DNA of 64,000 bases. Source: Alphaproteobacteria bacterium. GTDB lineage: Bacteria; Pseudomonadota; Alphaproteobacteria; Rhizobiales; Xanthobacteraceae. Numbering within the stretch: the stretch's first letter is position 1; every line of letters begins with the position of its first letter. The position numbers were made by a program, and so were the translations under genes. This document shows positions 9,485 through 19,646 of the stretch, piece after piece. The notes under the pieces were generated by a model. It did not search any database, was not told where the DNA came from, and saw only the letters and a list, made by a program, of their open reading frames with translations. The stretch spans positions 93,280 to 157,279 of the forward strand of contig VBAH01000058.1 in assembly GCA_005884685.1 (NCBI GenBank). The letters are read 5' to 3'.

Positions 9485-10177
9485 CTACTTCGCAGCAGCC
9501 GGGACGAGATCAGCGGCCGGACGATGTGATGGCGAAACCTCACGGTACTGCAGCTGCGGCCGCAGCGCGATCATGCGCATCGCGATCGCCTGCGCGGATG
9601 GATCGTCCTGCGCGGCAAGCGCCGTTGCGATCGCCACGTGGTCTTCGTCCGACTTGTGCTGGTTGAGTTTGAAACTGCCCTCGATGTTTTCAATCGTCAT
9701 TTCCACCGCGACAATCGCCTTGAGCAGCATCTCGCGCCGCCGGTCGGACACTTTGTCGAGTTTCCAAGGCGGCTTCGGCTCGAGCCAGCTTTCGAACTTC
9801 GCGCTCAGCCGCTCGGTATGACCCTGCGTATGATCGCCCGGGATCACCCGCACGGGGCCCGACAGGTGCACCGCCTCGTAGAGCCAGGTCGGCACCTGAT
9901 CGGCGCTCGCGTACCAGTCCGGCGACACGTACGCGTCGTGTCCCTGCACGGCGACCAGCCAGGTCCCGCCCTTTTCGGCAATCGCGCCGAGCGGATTGGC
10001 GCGCGCCACATGGAATTCGAGCTTCGGCACCTTGCCGTCCTGCTCGATCAGGCGGAACGGTAAATGCGACGCGACCGGGCGTCCGGCATCGCAGGCGATG
10101 ACCAGGCCGAAGCCGCGCGCCGCCGCGAACGCGAGGCTTGCGGCGGGGTGCACCTTGAAGGCTGGATTGGCGTACAT
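9485..10177 (-). CDS. PaiB/FMN-binding split-barrel family protein
   Basis: A 230-residue soluble protein of the family named after Bacillus PaiB ('FMN-binding negative transcriptional regulator'). The N-terminus MYANPAFKVH, the ASHLPFRL motif and VPTWLYEAVHLSGPVRVI match the family's flavin-reductase-like split barrel. Members bind FMN or haem; despite the name, direct DNA binding is poorly supported for most. I chose ATG 10177, where the family N-terminus begins and a GGAGA lies upstream, over 10231. It is followed closely by argC, but no functional link is evident. Confidence 0.8.
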   Translation of the reverse strand: MYANPAFKVHPAASLAFAAARGFGLVIACDAGRPVASHLPFRLIEQDGKVPKLEFHVARANPLGAIAEKGGTWLVAVQGHDAYVSPDWYASADQVPTWLYEAVHLSGPVRVIPGDHTQGHTERLSAKFESWLEPKPPWKLDKVSDRRREMLLKAIVAVEMTIENIEGSFKLNQHKSDEDHVAIATALAAQDDPSAQAIAMRMIALRPQLQYREVSPSHRPAADLVPAAAK

Positions 10178-10495
10178 GGCACGGTCTCCGGTTCGAGGAC
10201 CACCGGAGACTGAGACTACGCGGATTTTCAAGAGGGTGCCGCGGAGTTGTCTCCGGCGGCAGGTTGATGATCAGACGCGATCAACCGTTACCGCCCGGAA
10301 GGGGCGGCGGCGGTTCGAGATGGTCGCGATCTGCATCATGGCGGCGCGCTATACCGTGTGACGCCGGGCTGCGTCAAGTTCCCCGGGTTTGTCGCTGATC
10401 ACGAACGCGTGGTTCATCGCGCCCGCTGGAAGTGCCTGCCGACGAAAAGCGGAGCCGCCAGAGGCGGCCCCCCCGCGCAAGCGCCGGGCTTGAAG
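10178..10495. other. Intergenic region, no gene seen
   Basis: A 318 bp gap between tatC (ending at 10496) and the PaiB-like gene. It holds an inverted repeat GGTTGAT...ATCAACC (10262-10268 and 10280-10286, 11-base loop) 85-110 bp upstream of the PaiB-like start, which could be an operator or chance. I found no RNA gene or clear terminator. Confidence 0.4.
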
Positions 10496-11320
10496 CTACT
10501 CCGCTGCGTTCGGCGCAACGCCGGCGGCCGCTGCCTTGGCGGCTGCTTCGGCCGCGGCCTTCCGCTCGACGAAGCGCACCGACCAGATCGAGCCTTCGAA
10601 CAAGAGCATCAGCGGCACCGCGAGCGAGAGTTGGCTGATCACGTCCGGCGGCGTCAGCACCGCCGCGATCACGAACGCGCCGACGATGAAATAGCGCCGC
10701 TTGGAGCGCAGCTGCTCCGACGTGATGATGCCGACACGGCCGAGGAGAGTAAGAACCACGGGAAGCTGGAACGCGACGCCGAAGGCAAGCACCAGCCACA
10801 TCATCAAGTCGAGATATTCGCCGACTTTGGGCAGGAGTTCGATCTTCGCCTGCCCTGCCCCGCCGAGTTGCTGCATGCCGAGCGAAAAACGCACGATCAT
10901 CGGCATGACCATGACATACACGACGAGCCCGCCGAGCGCGAAGAAGATCGGCGTCGCGACCAGATACGGCGCGAAGGCGCGCCGCTCATGGCGGTACAGC
11001 CCCGGCGCGACGAATTTGTAGATCTGGCTCGCGACGATCGGGAACGAGATGAAGGCCGCGCCGAACATCGCAAGTTTGAGCTTGGTCCAGAAGAACTCGA
11101 GCAGCGCCGTGTAGATGAAGCGCGTGTTCTCCGAGCCCGCGATCCATTCGAACGGCCAGATCAGGATGTTGTAGATGTCGCCGGCAAAGAAGAAGCAGAC
11201 GATGAAAGTGAGAAAGAACGCGACCAGCGCCTTGATCAGCCGCGAGCGCAGCTCGATCAGGTGCTCCATCAGCGGCGCCTTGGTCGCCTCGATCTCCTTC
11301 TCGTCCTCTTCGGTCTTCAT
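10496..11320 (-). CDS. tatC: Sec-independent protein translocase subunit TatC
   Basis: Polytopic inner-membrane core of the twin-arginine translocase, which exports folded proteins by recognising RR signal peptides together with TatB. The 274-residue protein carries the conserved cytoplasmic N-terminus [18 protein letters not shown] and six hydrophobic segments. The conserved periplasmic/loop region around [10 protein letters not shown] and [15 protein letters not shown] is present. The extended Ala-rich C-terminus is common in alphaproteobacteria. Its start overlaps the tatB stop by four bases (ATGA), so translation is probably coupled. Confidence 0.96.
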   Translation of the reverse strand: MKTEEDEKEIEATKAPLMEHLIELRSRLIKALVAFFLTFIVCFFFAGDIYNILIWPFEWIAGSENTRFIYTALLEFFWTKLKLAMFGAAFISFPIVASQIYKFVAPGLYRHERRAFAPYLVATPIFFALGGLVVYVMVMPMIVRFSLGMQQLGGAGQAKIELLPKVGEYLDLMMWLVLAFGVAFQLPVVLTLLGRVGIITSEQLRSKRRYFIVGAFVIAAVLTPPDVISQLSLAVPLMLLFEGSIWSVRFVERKAAAEAAAKAAAAGVAPNAAE

Positions 11321-11856
11321 GCGGCCTTGTCTCCCTCGGGCTTGGGAGCAGGCGCTGGTGCGGGTGCGGCCGTGTCGATGAAGTCTTTGGTCTCGGGTGG
11401 CGGCGGTAGTTCAGGCATCGGCACCGACACGTCGACCGCTGGCGCCGGCGCAACCGGTGTGGTGCCGAGCGCGACCGGATCGGTCGGTGTGGTGGTCGGC
11501 GTTTGCTGCGGCGGCGCGGTCGGATCGGAGGGGGGTGTCGTCGGCGATGTGGACGCGGGCGGCGTGGCGGCCGCCGTCGGGTCCTGGATCATCTTCTCCA
11601 GTTCGTTCTTGATGTCGGTCGTGTCGAATGTGGATTTCACCGCCGATGTGGTTTCGTCGAACTGCTTCTTCAGGTCGGCCATTTCGGCTTCGCGCATCGC
11701 CTCCTGGAACTGGCCCTGAAACTCCGACGCCATGCGACGGATCTTGCCCATCCACTGTCCGACGGTGCGCAGCACGGCCGGCAGCTCCTTCGGCCCGATC
11801 ACGATGAGCGCGACCACGCCGATGATGACGAGCTTGCCCCAGCTGATGTCGAACAT
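11317..11856 (-). CDS. tatB: Sec-independent protein translocase subunit TatB
   Basis: Membrane-anchored Tat component that pairs with TatC in the substrate-recognition complex. The 179-residue product starts [20 protein letters not shown], with the short transmembrane helix and the conserved Glu, then the [15 protein letters not shown] hinge and an amphipathic helix ([20 protein letters not shown]). The C-terminal half is a long Pro/Thr/Ala-rich tail, typical of alphaproteobacterial TatB. It overlaps tatC by four bases and lies 150 bp after tatA, separated by a palindromic repeat. Confidence 0.95.
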   Translation of the reverse strand: MFDISWGKLVIIGVVALIVIGPKELPAVLRTVGQWMGKIRRMASEFQGQFQEAMREAEMADLKKQFDETTSAVKSTFDTTDIKNELEKMIQDPTAAATPPASTSPTTPPSDPTAPPQQTPTTTPTDPVALGTTPVAPAPAVDVSVPMPELPPPPETKDFIDTAAPAPAPAPKPEGDKAA

Positions 11857-11905
11857 GTTGAGCTAAGCCTTCATTGCCCCGCGGGTCGCGCGCCGATCAT
11901 CCAAC

Positions 11906-11978
11906 TCCGCTCATTCCCGCGAAAGCGGGAATCCAGTCTTCCAAAAGCTGGGTCCCCGCTTTCGCGGGGACGAGCGGT
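11906..11978. repeat. Paired stem-loop repeat, copy 1
   Basis: Two perfect hairpins side by side: ATTCCCGC-GAAA-GCGGGAAT (11913-11932) and GTCCCCGC-TTTC-GCGGGGAC (11952-11971), framed by CTCCGCT on the left and CGAGCGG on the right. A second copy with the same architecture lies at 12454-12534, flanking tatA on its other side. This is a dispersed intergenic palindromic element of REP/BIME type. Between tatA and tatB it may also act as an mRNA-stabilising or attenuating structure. Confidence 0.85.
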
Positions 11979-12007
11979 GAAAATCGGCCCCGACCCCAGG
12001 TCGTCGC

Positions 12008-12265
12008 TCAGGCGGTCGAGCCTTCGACGCGCTTTTCGGTGTCCGCGCGCGCCTTCATCGCGGTGCCGGCATTGTCGTTGTCGATGACCTTCACGTCGGG
12101 CTTGCCCGGCTCGGTCTTGGCGACCTCGTCGTCCGACATGCCCTTCTTGAACGCCTTGATGCCTTGCGCGACGTCGCCCATCAGCTCGGAGATTTTTCCG
12201 CGCCCGAACAGCAACAGAACCACCGCGATCACGATGATCCAGTGCCAAATGCTTAAGGAACCCAT
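12008..12265 (-). CDS. tatA: Sec-independent protein translocase subunit TatA
   Basis: Small membrane protein that oligomerises to form the Tat conduit. 85 residues: a transmembrane helix [20 protein letters not shown], the hinge [12 protein letters not shown], an amphipathic helix ([12 protein letters not shown]) and a charged tail. I chose the ATG at 12265 because the family N-terminus begins there; the in-frame extension to 12307 adds an unrelated Pro-rich leader. First gene of tatABC, downstream of scpB on the same strand. Confidence 0.95.
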   Translation of the reverse strand: MGSLSIWHWIIVIAVVLLLFGRGKISELMGDVAQGIKAFKKGMSDDEVAKTEPGKPDVKVIDNDNAGTAMKARADTEKRVEGSTA

Positions 12266-12453
12266 GAGCCTAACTCCTCCAGGAGACGGGCTCGCCCGCC
12301 CCGTCATTTGGCGCAGAACCTAGGCTCCGCGGAGGCCAAAAACAAGGACTTATGGCGATTTGCGGCTGCGGCCGAAGCGCTTGTTTACGCGGGCAAAACA
12401 GGGCGGCGCAGCCGCGCTGCAGGTTCGTTCGCGTTAACCAAGCCGATATTCGC

Positions 12454-12534
12454 TCCGCTCATTCCCGCGCAAGCGGGAATCCAGTTCTTTCTTCAGTAAA
12501 CTCTGGGTCCCCGCTTTCGCGGGGACGAGCGGAT
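12454..12534. repeat. Paired stem-loop repeat, copy 2
   Basis: Same element as at 11906: ATTCCCGC-GCAA-GCGGGAAT (12461-12480), then GTCCCCGC-TTTC-GCGGGGAC (12507-12526), flanked by CTCCGCT and CGAGCGG. The spacer between the hairpins is longer here and differs in sequence. It lies between tatA and scpB, immediately downstream of the scpB stop. Confidence 0.85.
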
Positions 12535-12539
12535 TGAGG

Positions 12540-13253
12540 TTACTCTTCCGGCTCTGCGCGCGGAGCAAGACCGAGATCGAGGTCGCCCGGCTCGAGCGGG
12601 TCCTCGTCGTCGCGCAGCGTCGCATCGTCGGAAGGCAGTGGAACCGAGAAGCCGGACGGCAGGCTGCCTTCCAGCAGGCCGGTGCCTTTCAGTTCGTCGA
12701 GGCCGGGAAGGTCCCCGATCGCCTCAAGCCCGAAATGCTCGAGGAATGCCTGCGTGGTGCCGAAGGTGAGCGGGCGGCCCGGCGCCTTGCGCCGCCCGCG
12801 CGGGCGAATCCACCCGGTCTCCATCAGCACGTCGATCGTGCCCTTCGAGACGGTGACGCCGCGGATCTCCTCGATCTCGGCGCGGGTCACCGGCTGGTGA
12901 TAGGCGATGATCGCGAGCGTTTCGTTGGCGGCGCGCGAGAGCTTTTTCGGCTCGACGGAGTCGCGCGCCAGCAGCCAGGCAAGGTCGTTCGCGGTGCGGA
13001 AGGTCCATTTTCCGGCAACGCGTACCAGGTTCACGCCGCGCGGCGCGTATTCGGCTTGCAGGAGGCGCATCACGCTCGCAACATCGACGCCTTCAGGCAG
13101 GCGCGAGCGCAAGGTCTTCTCGTCGAGCGGCTCGCCGGCGGCAAACAGCAGCGCCTCGACCAGCCTCAATTCCTCCGGCCGCTCCGCCGGAAATTGGTTC
13201 GACGTGTCGTCCTCGACCAGCGTGTCGTCGTCGAGCGATTTCGCCAGACCCAT
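12540..13253 (-). CDS. scpB: SMC-ScpAB complex subunit ScpB
   Basis: Winged-helix partner of ScpA and SMC in chromosome condensation and segregation. The 237-residue product contains RLVEALLFAAGEPLDEKTLR at the start of the first winged helix. The conserved core NETLAIIAYHQPVTRAEIEE, then IRGV and GWIRPRGRRKAPGRP, follows in the second. The C-terminus is a disordered acidic tail rich in Leu, Pro, Glu and Asp. It starts 14 bp after the scpA stop, in the usual scpA-scpB order. Confidence 0.95.
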   Translation of the reverse strand: MGLAKSLDDDTLVEDDTSNQFPAERPEELRLVEALLFAAGEPLDEKTLRSRLPEGVDVASVMRLLQAEYAPRGVNLVRVAGKWTFRTANDLAWLLARDSVEPKKLSRAANETLAIIAYHQPVTRAEIEEIRGVTVSKGTIDVLMETGWIRPRGRRKAPGRPLTFGTTQAFLEHFGLEAIGDLPGLDELKGTGLLEGSLPSGFSVPLPSDDATLRDDEDPLEPGDLDLGLAPRAEPEE

Positions 13254-13267
13254 GCGTCACTCCCCCG

Positions 13268-14080
13268 TTACGCCGAACCAGGCGTTTGCGCGCCCGTCTC
13301 GTCTGCGCGCTTGCGCAGGAAAATCGGCGCGAAAGCCTGGTGCTGATGCACCTCGAGCGCGCCCTCGCGCACCATTTCGAGCACCGAGGCAAAGCTCGAC
13401 GCCATCACGGTCGCGCGCATCGACGGATCGACCAGATATGAGATGAGAAACTCGTCGAGCCGGCCCCAGTCGTGCGACACGCCGATCATCCGCTCGAGCG
13501 CCTCGCGCGCCTCAGCGAGCGACCACACCGTGCGTGCCGCGAAGCGCACGTGCGACAGCGCCCGCTTCTGTCGCTGCTGCGCATAGGCGGTAAGCAGGTC
13601 GTACAAGGTCGCGGTCCATTCCGGCCGCTTGATGTCGGCGATCGGCTCCGGCGCGCCCCGGCCGAATATGTCGCGGCCAAGCTGCGGCCGCCCGATCAGC
13701 GCTTCCGCCGCGTTGCGGATCGCTTCGAGGCGACGCAGCCGCTGCGCCAGCGCGGTCGCCATGTCTTCCGCGCTCGGCCCAAGCTCGCCTTCCTTCTCGG
13801 GCAAGAGCAGGCGCGATTTCAGATACGCGAGCCAAGCCGCCATCACCAGGTAGTCGGCGGCAAGCTCGAGCCGCACCTTGCGCGCTTCCTCGATGAAAGC
13901 GAGGTACTGGTCGGCGAGTGCAAGGATGGAAATCTTCGCGAGATCGACCTTCTGCTGGCGCGCGAGCATCAGCAACAGATCGAGCGGGCCCTCGAAGCCC
14001 TCGACGTCGACGATCAGCGCCGGCTCGTCCGAGGCAAGCTCGGGCGAGAGCGTGGTCTCGAAATGCTCTTCGCTCATCAT
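13268..14080 (-). CDS. scpA: SMC-ScpAB complex subunit ScpA
   Basis: Kleisin subunit that bridges the SMC heads. The 270-residue product shows the family N-terminal helical block with EGFEGPLDLLLMLARQQKVD and the segment ISILALADQYLAFIEEARKV, plus the C-terminal winged helix (EVHQHQAFAPIFLRKR). The start ATG overlaps the nagZ stop by four bases (ATGATGA context), implying translational coupling. A second ATG three bases later is equally possible. Linkage to nagZ and the SPOR gene is conserved in Rhizobiales. Confidence 0.94.
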   Translation of the reverse strand: MMSEEHFETTLSPELASDEPALIVDVEGFEGPLDLLLMLARQQKVDLAKISILALADQYLAFIEEARKVRLELAADYLVMAAWLAYLKSRLLLPEKEGELGPSAEDMATALAQRLRRLEAIRNAAEALIGRPQLGRDIFGRGAPEPIADIKRPEWTATLYDLLTAYAQQRQKRALSHVRFAARTVWSLAEAREALERMIGVSHDWGRLDEFLISYLVDPSMRATVMASSFASVLEMVREGALEVHQHQAFAPIFLRKRADETGAQTPGSA

Positions 14081-15087
14081 GCGCTTGCGCTCACCGCGGA
14101 AAACTGTGCGCGCGCCGCCGCGACATCGAACGGCGCCGGATTGCGCCGCGCGGCCAGCGCCGCATCGGCGCGCCGCTTCGCCTCACCGGCAAGCGGCGGA
14201 CAAGAGTCCGCGACCTCGCGCCGCTCGTCGAGCGAGCCGTTGCAATGCAGCACCACATCGCAGCCCGCTGCGAGCGTCGCGCGCGCGCGTTCGGCGAGCG
14301 AGCCCGACAGGGCGTTCATCGAAAGGTCGTCGCTCATCAGCAGGCCGTCGAATCCGATGAAGTCGCGAATCACTTGTTGCACCATTGTGACGGAAGTCGT
14401 GGCCGGCGCGACGGGGTCGATCGCGGTAAACACAACATGTGCGGTCATACCCAAAGGAAGTTTTGCGAGCGGCCGGAACGCGGCAAAATCGGTTGACTCC
14501 AGAACGTCGCGACCGGTCGCGACCACGGGCAGCGCAAGATGGCTGTCGGCGGTGGCCCGGCCATGACCGGGCAAGTGCTTGAGCACCGGCAGCACGCCGC
14601 CCTGCATCAGGCCTTCGGCGACCGCCGCACCGATCGCAGCGACCTTATCAGCCTTCGTTCCGTAGGCGCGATCGCCGATCACCTTGTCAGCCTCGCTCAC
14701 CGGCACGTCGGCGAGCGGCAGGCAATCGACCGTGATGCCGAGCGCGGCCAAGTCCGATGCGATCAGCCGCGCGCCGAGCCGCGCGGCCGCGAGCCCCTCC
14801 TGCAGATCGCGATCGTAAATCTGACCGTAGTGCGCGCCCGGCGGATAGGCCGGCCAATGCGGCGGACCCAGCCGCTGCACGCGGCCGCCTTCCTGATCGA
14901 TCAGCACCGGCGCATCGGCGCGCCCGACCGCCTCACGCATGCTCTCGACCAGCGCGCGCACCTGCTCGGGCGCGGCGGCATTGCGCTTGAACAGGATGAA
15001 GCCCCACGGGTCGGCAGCGCGCAGAAACGCCCGCTCCTGCGGCGTAATCGTCAGGCCGGCGACATCAGTGATCAGCGCCCTCGGCAT
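14077..15087 (-). CDS. nagZ: Beta-N-acetylhexosaminidase (NagZ)
   Basis: Family 3 glycoside hydrolase of peptidoglycan recycling; it releases N-acetylglucosamine from anhydromuropeptides in the cytoplasm. The 336-residue protein has the signature KHLPGHG followed by ATADSHLALP, containing the catalytic His dyad, and the nucleophile Asp region LLMSDDLSMNAL. There is no signal peptide, as expected. It lies between the SPOR protein gene and scpA on the same strand. Confidence 0.94.
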   Translation of the reverse strand: MPRALITDVAGLTITPQERAFLRAADPWGFILFKRNAAAPEQVRALVESMREAVGRADAPVLIDQEGGRVQRLGPPHWPAYPPGAHYGQIYDRDLQEGLAAARLGARLIASDLAALGITVDCLPLADVPVSEADKVIGDRAYGTKADKVAAIGAAVAEGLMQGGVLPVLKHLPGHGRATADSHLALPVVATGRDVLESTDFAAFRPLAKLPLGMTAHVVFTAIDPVAPATTSVTMVQQVIRDFIGFDGLLMSDDLSMNALSGSLAERARATLAAGCDVVLHCNGSLDERREVADSCPPLAGEAKRRADAALAARRNPAPFDVAAARAQFSAVSASA

Positions 15088-15145
15088 GGCCGCGGCTTAT
15101 CTGCGCCGCGGCAGGGGGTCAAGCAGCCCCAGGGAACAGCCGTGG

Positions 15146-16495
15146 TCAGTTCTTCTGCACGATGCACTGGCCGCCGGCGGATTTAAGATTCTCGCACAGC
15201 GCCGTCGCCTGCTCCGAGGTCGCAAACGAACCGACCTGCACCCGATACCAGGTTCCGGCCTGGCCAAGTTCGGCACGGCTGATGACCGGCTCGCGTCCGG
15301 CGAGCACGCTCGGATACTTCGACTGCAGCGCGCGATAGGAGGATTGAGCCTCCGCTTCGGTCTTCTGCGCAGAGAGCTGCACCATGTACGAACCGCCCCG
15401 CGCCGGAGCCGGCGTGCGCGTCGCTACCTTCGACCGTGCAGCCGGTGCCGTGGGTTCCGACTGTGGCGCAATCGCCATCGGCCCGGAGCTGCTCTGCTTA
15501 GTCGCGGGCGCTTTGGCCGACGCGCTCGGAGGCGGACCCGAAATCGTGCCGGTATCCGCGATGTTGTCCTGCCGGATCGGGATGGTCTTCACCCGCTTCG
15601 GCTCATTGACCGAGGTCGGCGGCGGCGGAGAGACCAGTGGTGCGGCTGCCTGCGCCGAAGGCTGAGGCGCGGTTACGCGCGGAGCCGCAGGCGCGATCGG
15701 GAGCGAAACCGGCTGCTCTTCGCGCGGGACGACGCGCTCGGCTGACGCCTGCGCGCCGATGCGATCCTGGAAGGGCTTGCCGTCGGCGCTCGCCGCGGCT
15801 GCGGGAGCAGCCGGCACGGTTTTGGCAGGCGTCGGATCTGCCTTGATGATCGGTGGGGTCGATGACGAGCCCGAGCCCGATGTGTAGGCGCGATAGGCGA
15901 ATGCTCCGGCAGTGCCGATCACGGCAAGTCCGAGCACGGCGGCGATCGTCAGAATGCCGCTTCGGCTGCGGCCGGTGACGATCCCCTCGTCGCCTTGCGG
16001 CGGAAGGTGGCCGTCCTCAGCGTAGTACGCGTCGCCATCGTACTGTCCGGAGGGCGGCGCAACGCGATAGCGATCGTCCGGTTGATAATCGTCGTGCGCC
16101 TGCTGGTAATCGCCGGCGTGCTCCGACGGATAATGGTCTCCCTGTGCATAGTGCGCATCATCCGTGAAGCCGGGCGCGACATGCGGGCGATAGTCGGCAG
16201 GTGTCTGATGCGCTGGCTCGTCGTAATCCGCCGCGCGATAGCTTTGCGGCACGTGCGGCTCGTCATATTCCGGCTCTGACGGCGCAGCAGGACGCGCGAG
16301 CCACTCCGGCGCGGGCCGGTCTTCGTTCTTCATCCCGTCGAGCGATTTGCGCGCAGCGCGTTTGCCCACGTCGTTGAAGGGATCGCTCTGTCCAATCAGG
16401 CGTGCGAGTTCCGCCAGCGGATCGCTCGCGGGCGCAGGATTTGACGAATGGTCGCTGAAATCAGGTCGTTTGCGTGTATCTTCAGCCATACTCAT
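15146..16495 (-). CDS. SPOR-domain membrane protein
   Basis: A 449-residue bitopic protein. The first 180 or so residues are hydrophilic, rich in Tyr, Asp, His and Pro and probably cytoplasmic. A single transmembrane segment follows (GILTIAAVLGLAVIGTAGAF), then a long Pro/Ala-rich periplasmic linker. The last 80 residues form a SPOR domain (SYMVQLSAQKTEAEAQSSYR ... WYRVQVGSFATSEQA). SPOR domains bind peptidoglycan stripped of stem peptides at the division septum, so it probably acts in cell division or cell-wall remodelling. The argS-SPOR-nagZ order is conserved in Rhizobiales. A second ATG two codons in is a possible start. Confidence 0.88.
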   Translation of the reverse strand: MSMAEDTRKRPDFSDHSSNPAPASDPLAELARLIGQSDPFNDVGKRAARKSLDGMKNEDRPAPEWLARPAAPSEPEYDEPHVPQSYRAADYDEPAHQTPADYRPHVAPGFTDDAHYAQGDHYPSEHAGDYQQAHDDYQPDDRYRVAPPSGQYDGDAYYAEDGHLPPQGDEGIVTGRSRSGILTIAAVLGLAVIGTAGAFAYRAYTSGSGSSSTPPIIKADPTPAKTVPAAPAAAASADGKPFQDRIGAQASAERVVPREEQPVSLPIAPAAPRVTAPQPSAQAAAPLVSPPPPTSVNEPKRVKTIPIRQDNIADTGTISGPPPSASAKAPATKQSSSGPMAIAPQSEPTAPAARSKVATRTPAPARGGSYMVQLSAQKTEAEAQSSYRALQSKYPSVLAGREPVISRAELGQAGTWYRVQVGSFATSEQATALCENLKSAGGQCIVQKN

Positions 16496-16575
16496 ACTGC
16501 CACCGGTCCCCTAAAATACTCGGTGAAATCGGAGCCAACCGCGCCCGCCGGTCAGCATTCTGGCACCGAGTGAGA

Positions 16576-18351
16576 TTACCGCATCTCCTCAGGCGCCCCA
16601 ACTCCGAGCAAGTTCAGCCCGGAAGCAAGGACGGTGACGACGCCCTGAACCAACGCGAGGCGCGCCACAGTCAGTCTTGGATCACTTTGGATAATGAACC
16701 GTAAATGGGGCGATTCTTTGCCCCCGCGCGTCCAGTGCGCATGGAATTCGCTCGCAAGTTCATAAAGATAGAAGGCAACCCGGTGGGGCTCGTGGGCTGC
16801 TGCCGCGGCCTCGATCAGCCGCGGGTATGCCGCAATTTTCTTCATCAATGCGAGTTCCGCCGCGTCGACGAGGAATTCGAGGGGGGCCTTGGCGAGATAG
16901 GCGACGCGGGCTGCTGCCTCCTCGGGCAGGTCCGGGAGCACGTCGCGCGCGTTGCGAAAGATCGAATACGCCCGCGCGTGGCCGTACTGGACATAGAACA
17001 CCGGGTTTTCGCGCGATTGCTCGATCACCTTGGCGAGGTCGAAATCGAGCACCGCGTCGTTCTTGCGGTAGAGCATCATGAACCGGACCGCATCGCGGCC
17101 GACCTCGTCCACCACTTCACGCAAGGTGACGAAGTCCCCTGCCCGCTTCGACATCTTCACCGGCTCGCCGGCGCGCAACAGCCGCACCAGCTGAACGATC
17201 TTCACATCGAGCTCGCCCCTGCCGCCGGTGACGGCTTTCACCGCCGCCTGTATGCGCTTGATATAGCCACCGTGGTCGGCGCCCCACACGTCGATCATCG
17301 CGTGGAAGCCGCGATCGAACTTGGATTTGTGGTACGCGATGTCGGAGGCGAAATAGGTGTAGCTGCCGTCCGATTTCATCAACGGGCGGTCGACGTCGTC
17401 GCCGAAGGCGGTGGCGCGGAACAATGTCTGCTCGCGATCCTCCCAATCCTCGATCGGCGCGCCCTTGGGCGGCGGCAGGCGGCCTTGGTAGACGTGGCCC
17501 TGCTGGCGCAACCATTCGATCGTAGCGCGAACCTGATCGCCGTTCTCGGTGAGCGAGCGCTCGGAGAAGAATACCTCCTGCTTGACATTGAGGACGGCTA
17601 GATCCCCGCGGATCGAAGCCATCATCATATCGATCGCCTTCGCGCGCACGATCGGCAGCCATTTCTCCTCAGGCATTTGGTTGAGTGCAGCGCCGTGCTC
17701 GGCCGCGAGCGCCTCGCCAACCGGCTTCAAATAGTCGCCCGGATAAAACCCTTCGGGGATTGTGATCGTTTCGCCGAGCGCTTCGCGATAACGCAGGTAG
17801 GCTGAGCGCGCGAGCACATCGACCTGCGCGCCCGCATCATTGATGTAATACTCGCGCGTTACGTTACGGCCCGCGTACTCCAGCAGGTTTGCAAGCGCGT
17901 CGCCGAACACCGCGCCGCGCCCGTGTCCGACATGCATTGGGCCGGTTGGATTGGCCGACACATACTCGACATTGACCGGCTCGCCCTTTCCGGTGTTGCG
18001 CCCATAGTCCGCGCCCGCGGTAATCGCGGTGCGCAGCGCATCGGCCCACACGTTCGGCTTGAGCGTGAGGTTGATGAACCCAGGCCCTGCGACATCGACC
18101 GTCGCGATCAGCTCGTCCGCGCGCAGTTTCTCGGCAATCAGCTCGGCGAGCTCGCGCGGCTTCCTGCCGGCCTCTTTCGTCAGCACCATCGCAGCGTTGG
18201 TCGCCATGTCGCCGTGCGTGACATCGCGCGGCGGCTCGACCACGACGCGCGAGGCATCGAGCGCAGGCAGCGTGCCGGAGGCGGCGAGCGCGCGGAGCGC
18301 CGCGTGTACGCGGTCGAGAACGGTCGCGAAGATGTTGGATGTGTCGGCCAT
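16576..18351 (-). CDS. argS: Arginyl-tRNA synthetase
   Basis: Class I aminoacyl-tRNA synthetase charging tRNA-Arg. The 591-residue length is normal. The HIGH signature is HVGH in [18 protein letters not shown], and the KMSK signature is complete in [11 protein letters not shown]. The N-terminal Add-1 domain ([15 protein letters not shown]) and the C-terminal anticodon-binding domain (ending near [14 protein letters not shown]) are both present. It lies between dgt and the SPOR gene on one strand. Confidence 0.97.
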   Translation of the reverse strand: MADTSNIFATVLDRVHAALRALAASGTLPALDASRVVVEPPRDVTHGDMATNAAMVLTKEAGRKPRELAELIAEKLRADELIATVDVAGPGFINLTLKPNVWADALRTAITAGADYGRNTGKGEPVNVEYVSANPTGPMHVGHGRGAVFGDALANLLEYAGRNVTREYYINDAGAQVDVLARSAYLRYREALGETITIPEGFYPGDYLKPVGEALAAEHGAALNQMPEEKWLPIVRAKAIDMMMASIRGDLAVLNVKQEVFFSERSLTENGDQVRATIEWLRQQGHVYQGRLPPPKGAPIEDWEDREQTLFRATAFGDDVDRPLMKSDGSYTYFASDIAYHKSKFDRGFHAMIDVWGADHGGYIKRIQAAVKAVTGGRGELDVKIVQLVRLLRAGEPVKMSKRAGDFVTLREVVDEVGRDAVRFMMLYRKNDAVLDFDLAKVIEQSRENPVFYVQYGHARAYSIFRNARDVLPDLPEEAAARVAYLAKAPLEFLVDAAELALMKKIAAYPRLIEAAAAAHEPHRVAFYLYELASEFHAHWTRGGKESPHLRFIIQSDPRLTVARLALVQGVVTVLASGLNLLGVGAPEEMR

Positions 18352-18403
18352 GTCGGATTTTACAGGATTGGTGGGCGCGCTATCGCAAGAAACTGCGGCG
18401 CGG

Positions 18404-19582
18404 TCAAACTTTGGAAAACAGCCTCCTGTGCTCGGCGAGCGCGAAACCGTCGGTCATGCCGGCGATAAAATCCGCAACGCGTCGGGCGCGCCCCGCTACG
18501 TCCGCGCCCAGGCCCTGCGCCCACTCGTCCGGCATATCCTGCGGCTGCACGAAATAGCGCGCGAACAGCTCGCGCACTGCGATCTCGGCATTGTCCATCA
18601 CACCGAGCACGCGCGGATGGCGGTACATGTTGGTCCAGAGAAACTCTTTGATCACCCGATCGGTCGACGCCATCATCGGCGAGAAGCCGACCATTGCGGC
18701 CCCGGCCGCGCGTACTTCGTCCGACGAGGTGGGGGCCGTAACGCCGAGACGGCGCGTGCTTTCGCCGATCACGTCCTCGATCAGCTTGCCGATCAGCCGG
18801 CGCACCAGTTCGTGTGTCAGCCGGCTGGGATCGATGCCGGGATACTGGTCGCGCACCTCGCGCAACAGCCCGCCGATCACCGGCAGCCCGGCAAGATCGG
18901 AGAGCGCGAACAGGTCTGCGCGCAGGCCGTCGTCGAGGTCATGCGTATCGTAGGCGATATCGTCGGCAATCGCTGCGACCTGCGCCTCCGCGCTGGCGTA
19001 ACTCCACAGCGCGAGATCATGCGTCCCATTGTACTGCGCGATGACCTGCGGCACGCCGCCGTCGCGATATTTACCGATGGCCTTCCCGTCCGGATCGGTC
19101 AGCGGACCGTTGTGTTTGACGATGCCCTCAAGCGTCTCCCAGGTGAGGTTGAGGCCGTCGAAGGTCGGGTACCGCCGCTCGGTCGCCGTAACGGTGCGCA
19201 GCGTTTGGGCGTTGTGGTCGAACCCGCCGAAATCGGCGAGGCAGGCATCGAGGGCGCGCTCGCCGGCATGCCCGAACGGCGGATGGCCGAGGTCGTGCGC
19301 GAGCGCGAGCGCCTCCGTCAAGTCCTCGTCGAGGCCGAGCGCGCGGGCGAGCGCCCGGGCGATCTGGGTAACTTCCAGCGTGTGGGTGAGGCGGGTGCGG
19401 TAGTGATCGCCCTCGTAGAACACGAAGACCTGCGTCTTATGCTTGAGCCGCCGGAACGCGACCGAATGGATGATACGGTCCGCATCACGGCGGAAAGCAG
19501 AGCGCGTCGCGCTCGGCGGCTCCGGATGGAGCCGGCCGCGGCTAGCCGCCGGATCGGCCGCATAAGGACGCCTGGTCACCAA
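18404..19582 (-). CDS. dgt: Deoxyguanosinetriphosphate triphosphohydrolase-like protein
   Basis: HD-domain enzyme that removes tripolyphosphate from dNTPs. In the 392-residue protein the metal ligands appear in order: the first His in [16 protein letters not shown], then the HD pair and glycine-rich turn in [16 protein letters not shown]. The [12 protein letters not shown] segment near the N-terminus is typical of the dGTPase subfamily. The gene is divergent from the Fe-S carrier gene and upstream of argS, a conserved arrangement in alphaproteobacteria. Substrate range (dGTP only or other dNTPs) cannot be told by eye. Confidence 0.93.
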   Translation of the reverse strand: MVTRRPYAADPAASRGRLHPEPPSATRSAFRRDADRIIHSVAFRRLKHKTQVFVFYEGDHYRTRLTHTLEVTQIARALARALGLDEDLTEALALAHDLGHPPFGHAGERALDACLADFGGFDHNAQTLRTVTATERRYPTFDGLNLTWETLEGIVKHNGPLTDPDGKAIGKYRDGGVPQVIAQYNGTHDLALWSYASAEAQVAAIADDIAYDTHDLDDGLRADLFALSDLAGLPVIGGLLREVRDQYPGIDPSRLTHELVRRLIGKLIEDVIGESTRRLGVTAPTSSDEVRAAGAAMVGFSPMMASTDRVIKEFLWTNMYRHPRVLGVMDNAEIAVRELFARYFVQPQDMPDEWAQGLGADVAGRARRVADFIAGMTDGFALAEHRRLFSKV

Positions 19583-19646
19583 AGATCCCGCGATTGACCG
19601 GACCCCACCGCATACCTAACTATCCGGGCAGGACCGGAAGACTCAC

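Noticed and set aside
10262..10286. Inverted repeat GGTTGAT...ATCAACC as an operator of the PaiB-like gene
   Set aside because: Arms of seven bases with an 11-base loop, 85 bp or more from the gene, and no second copy; too weak to call a regulatory site.
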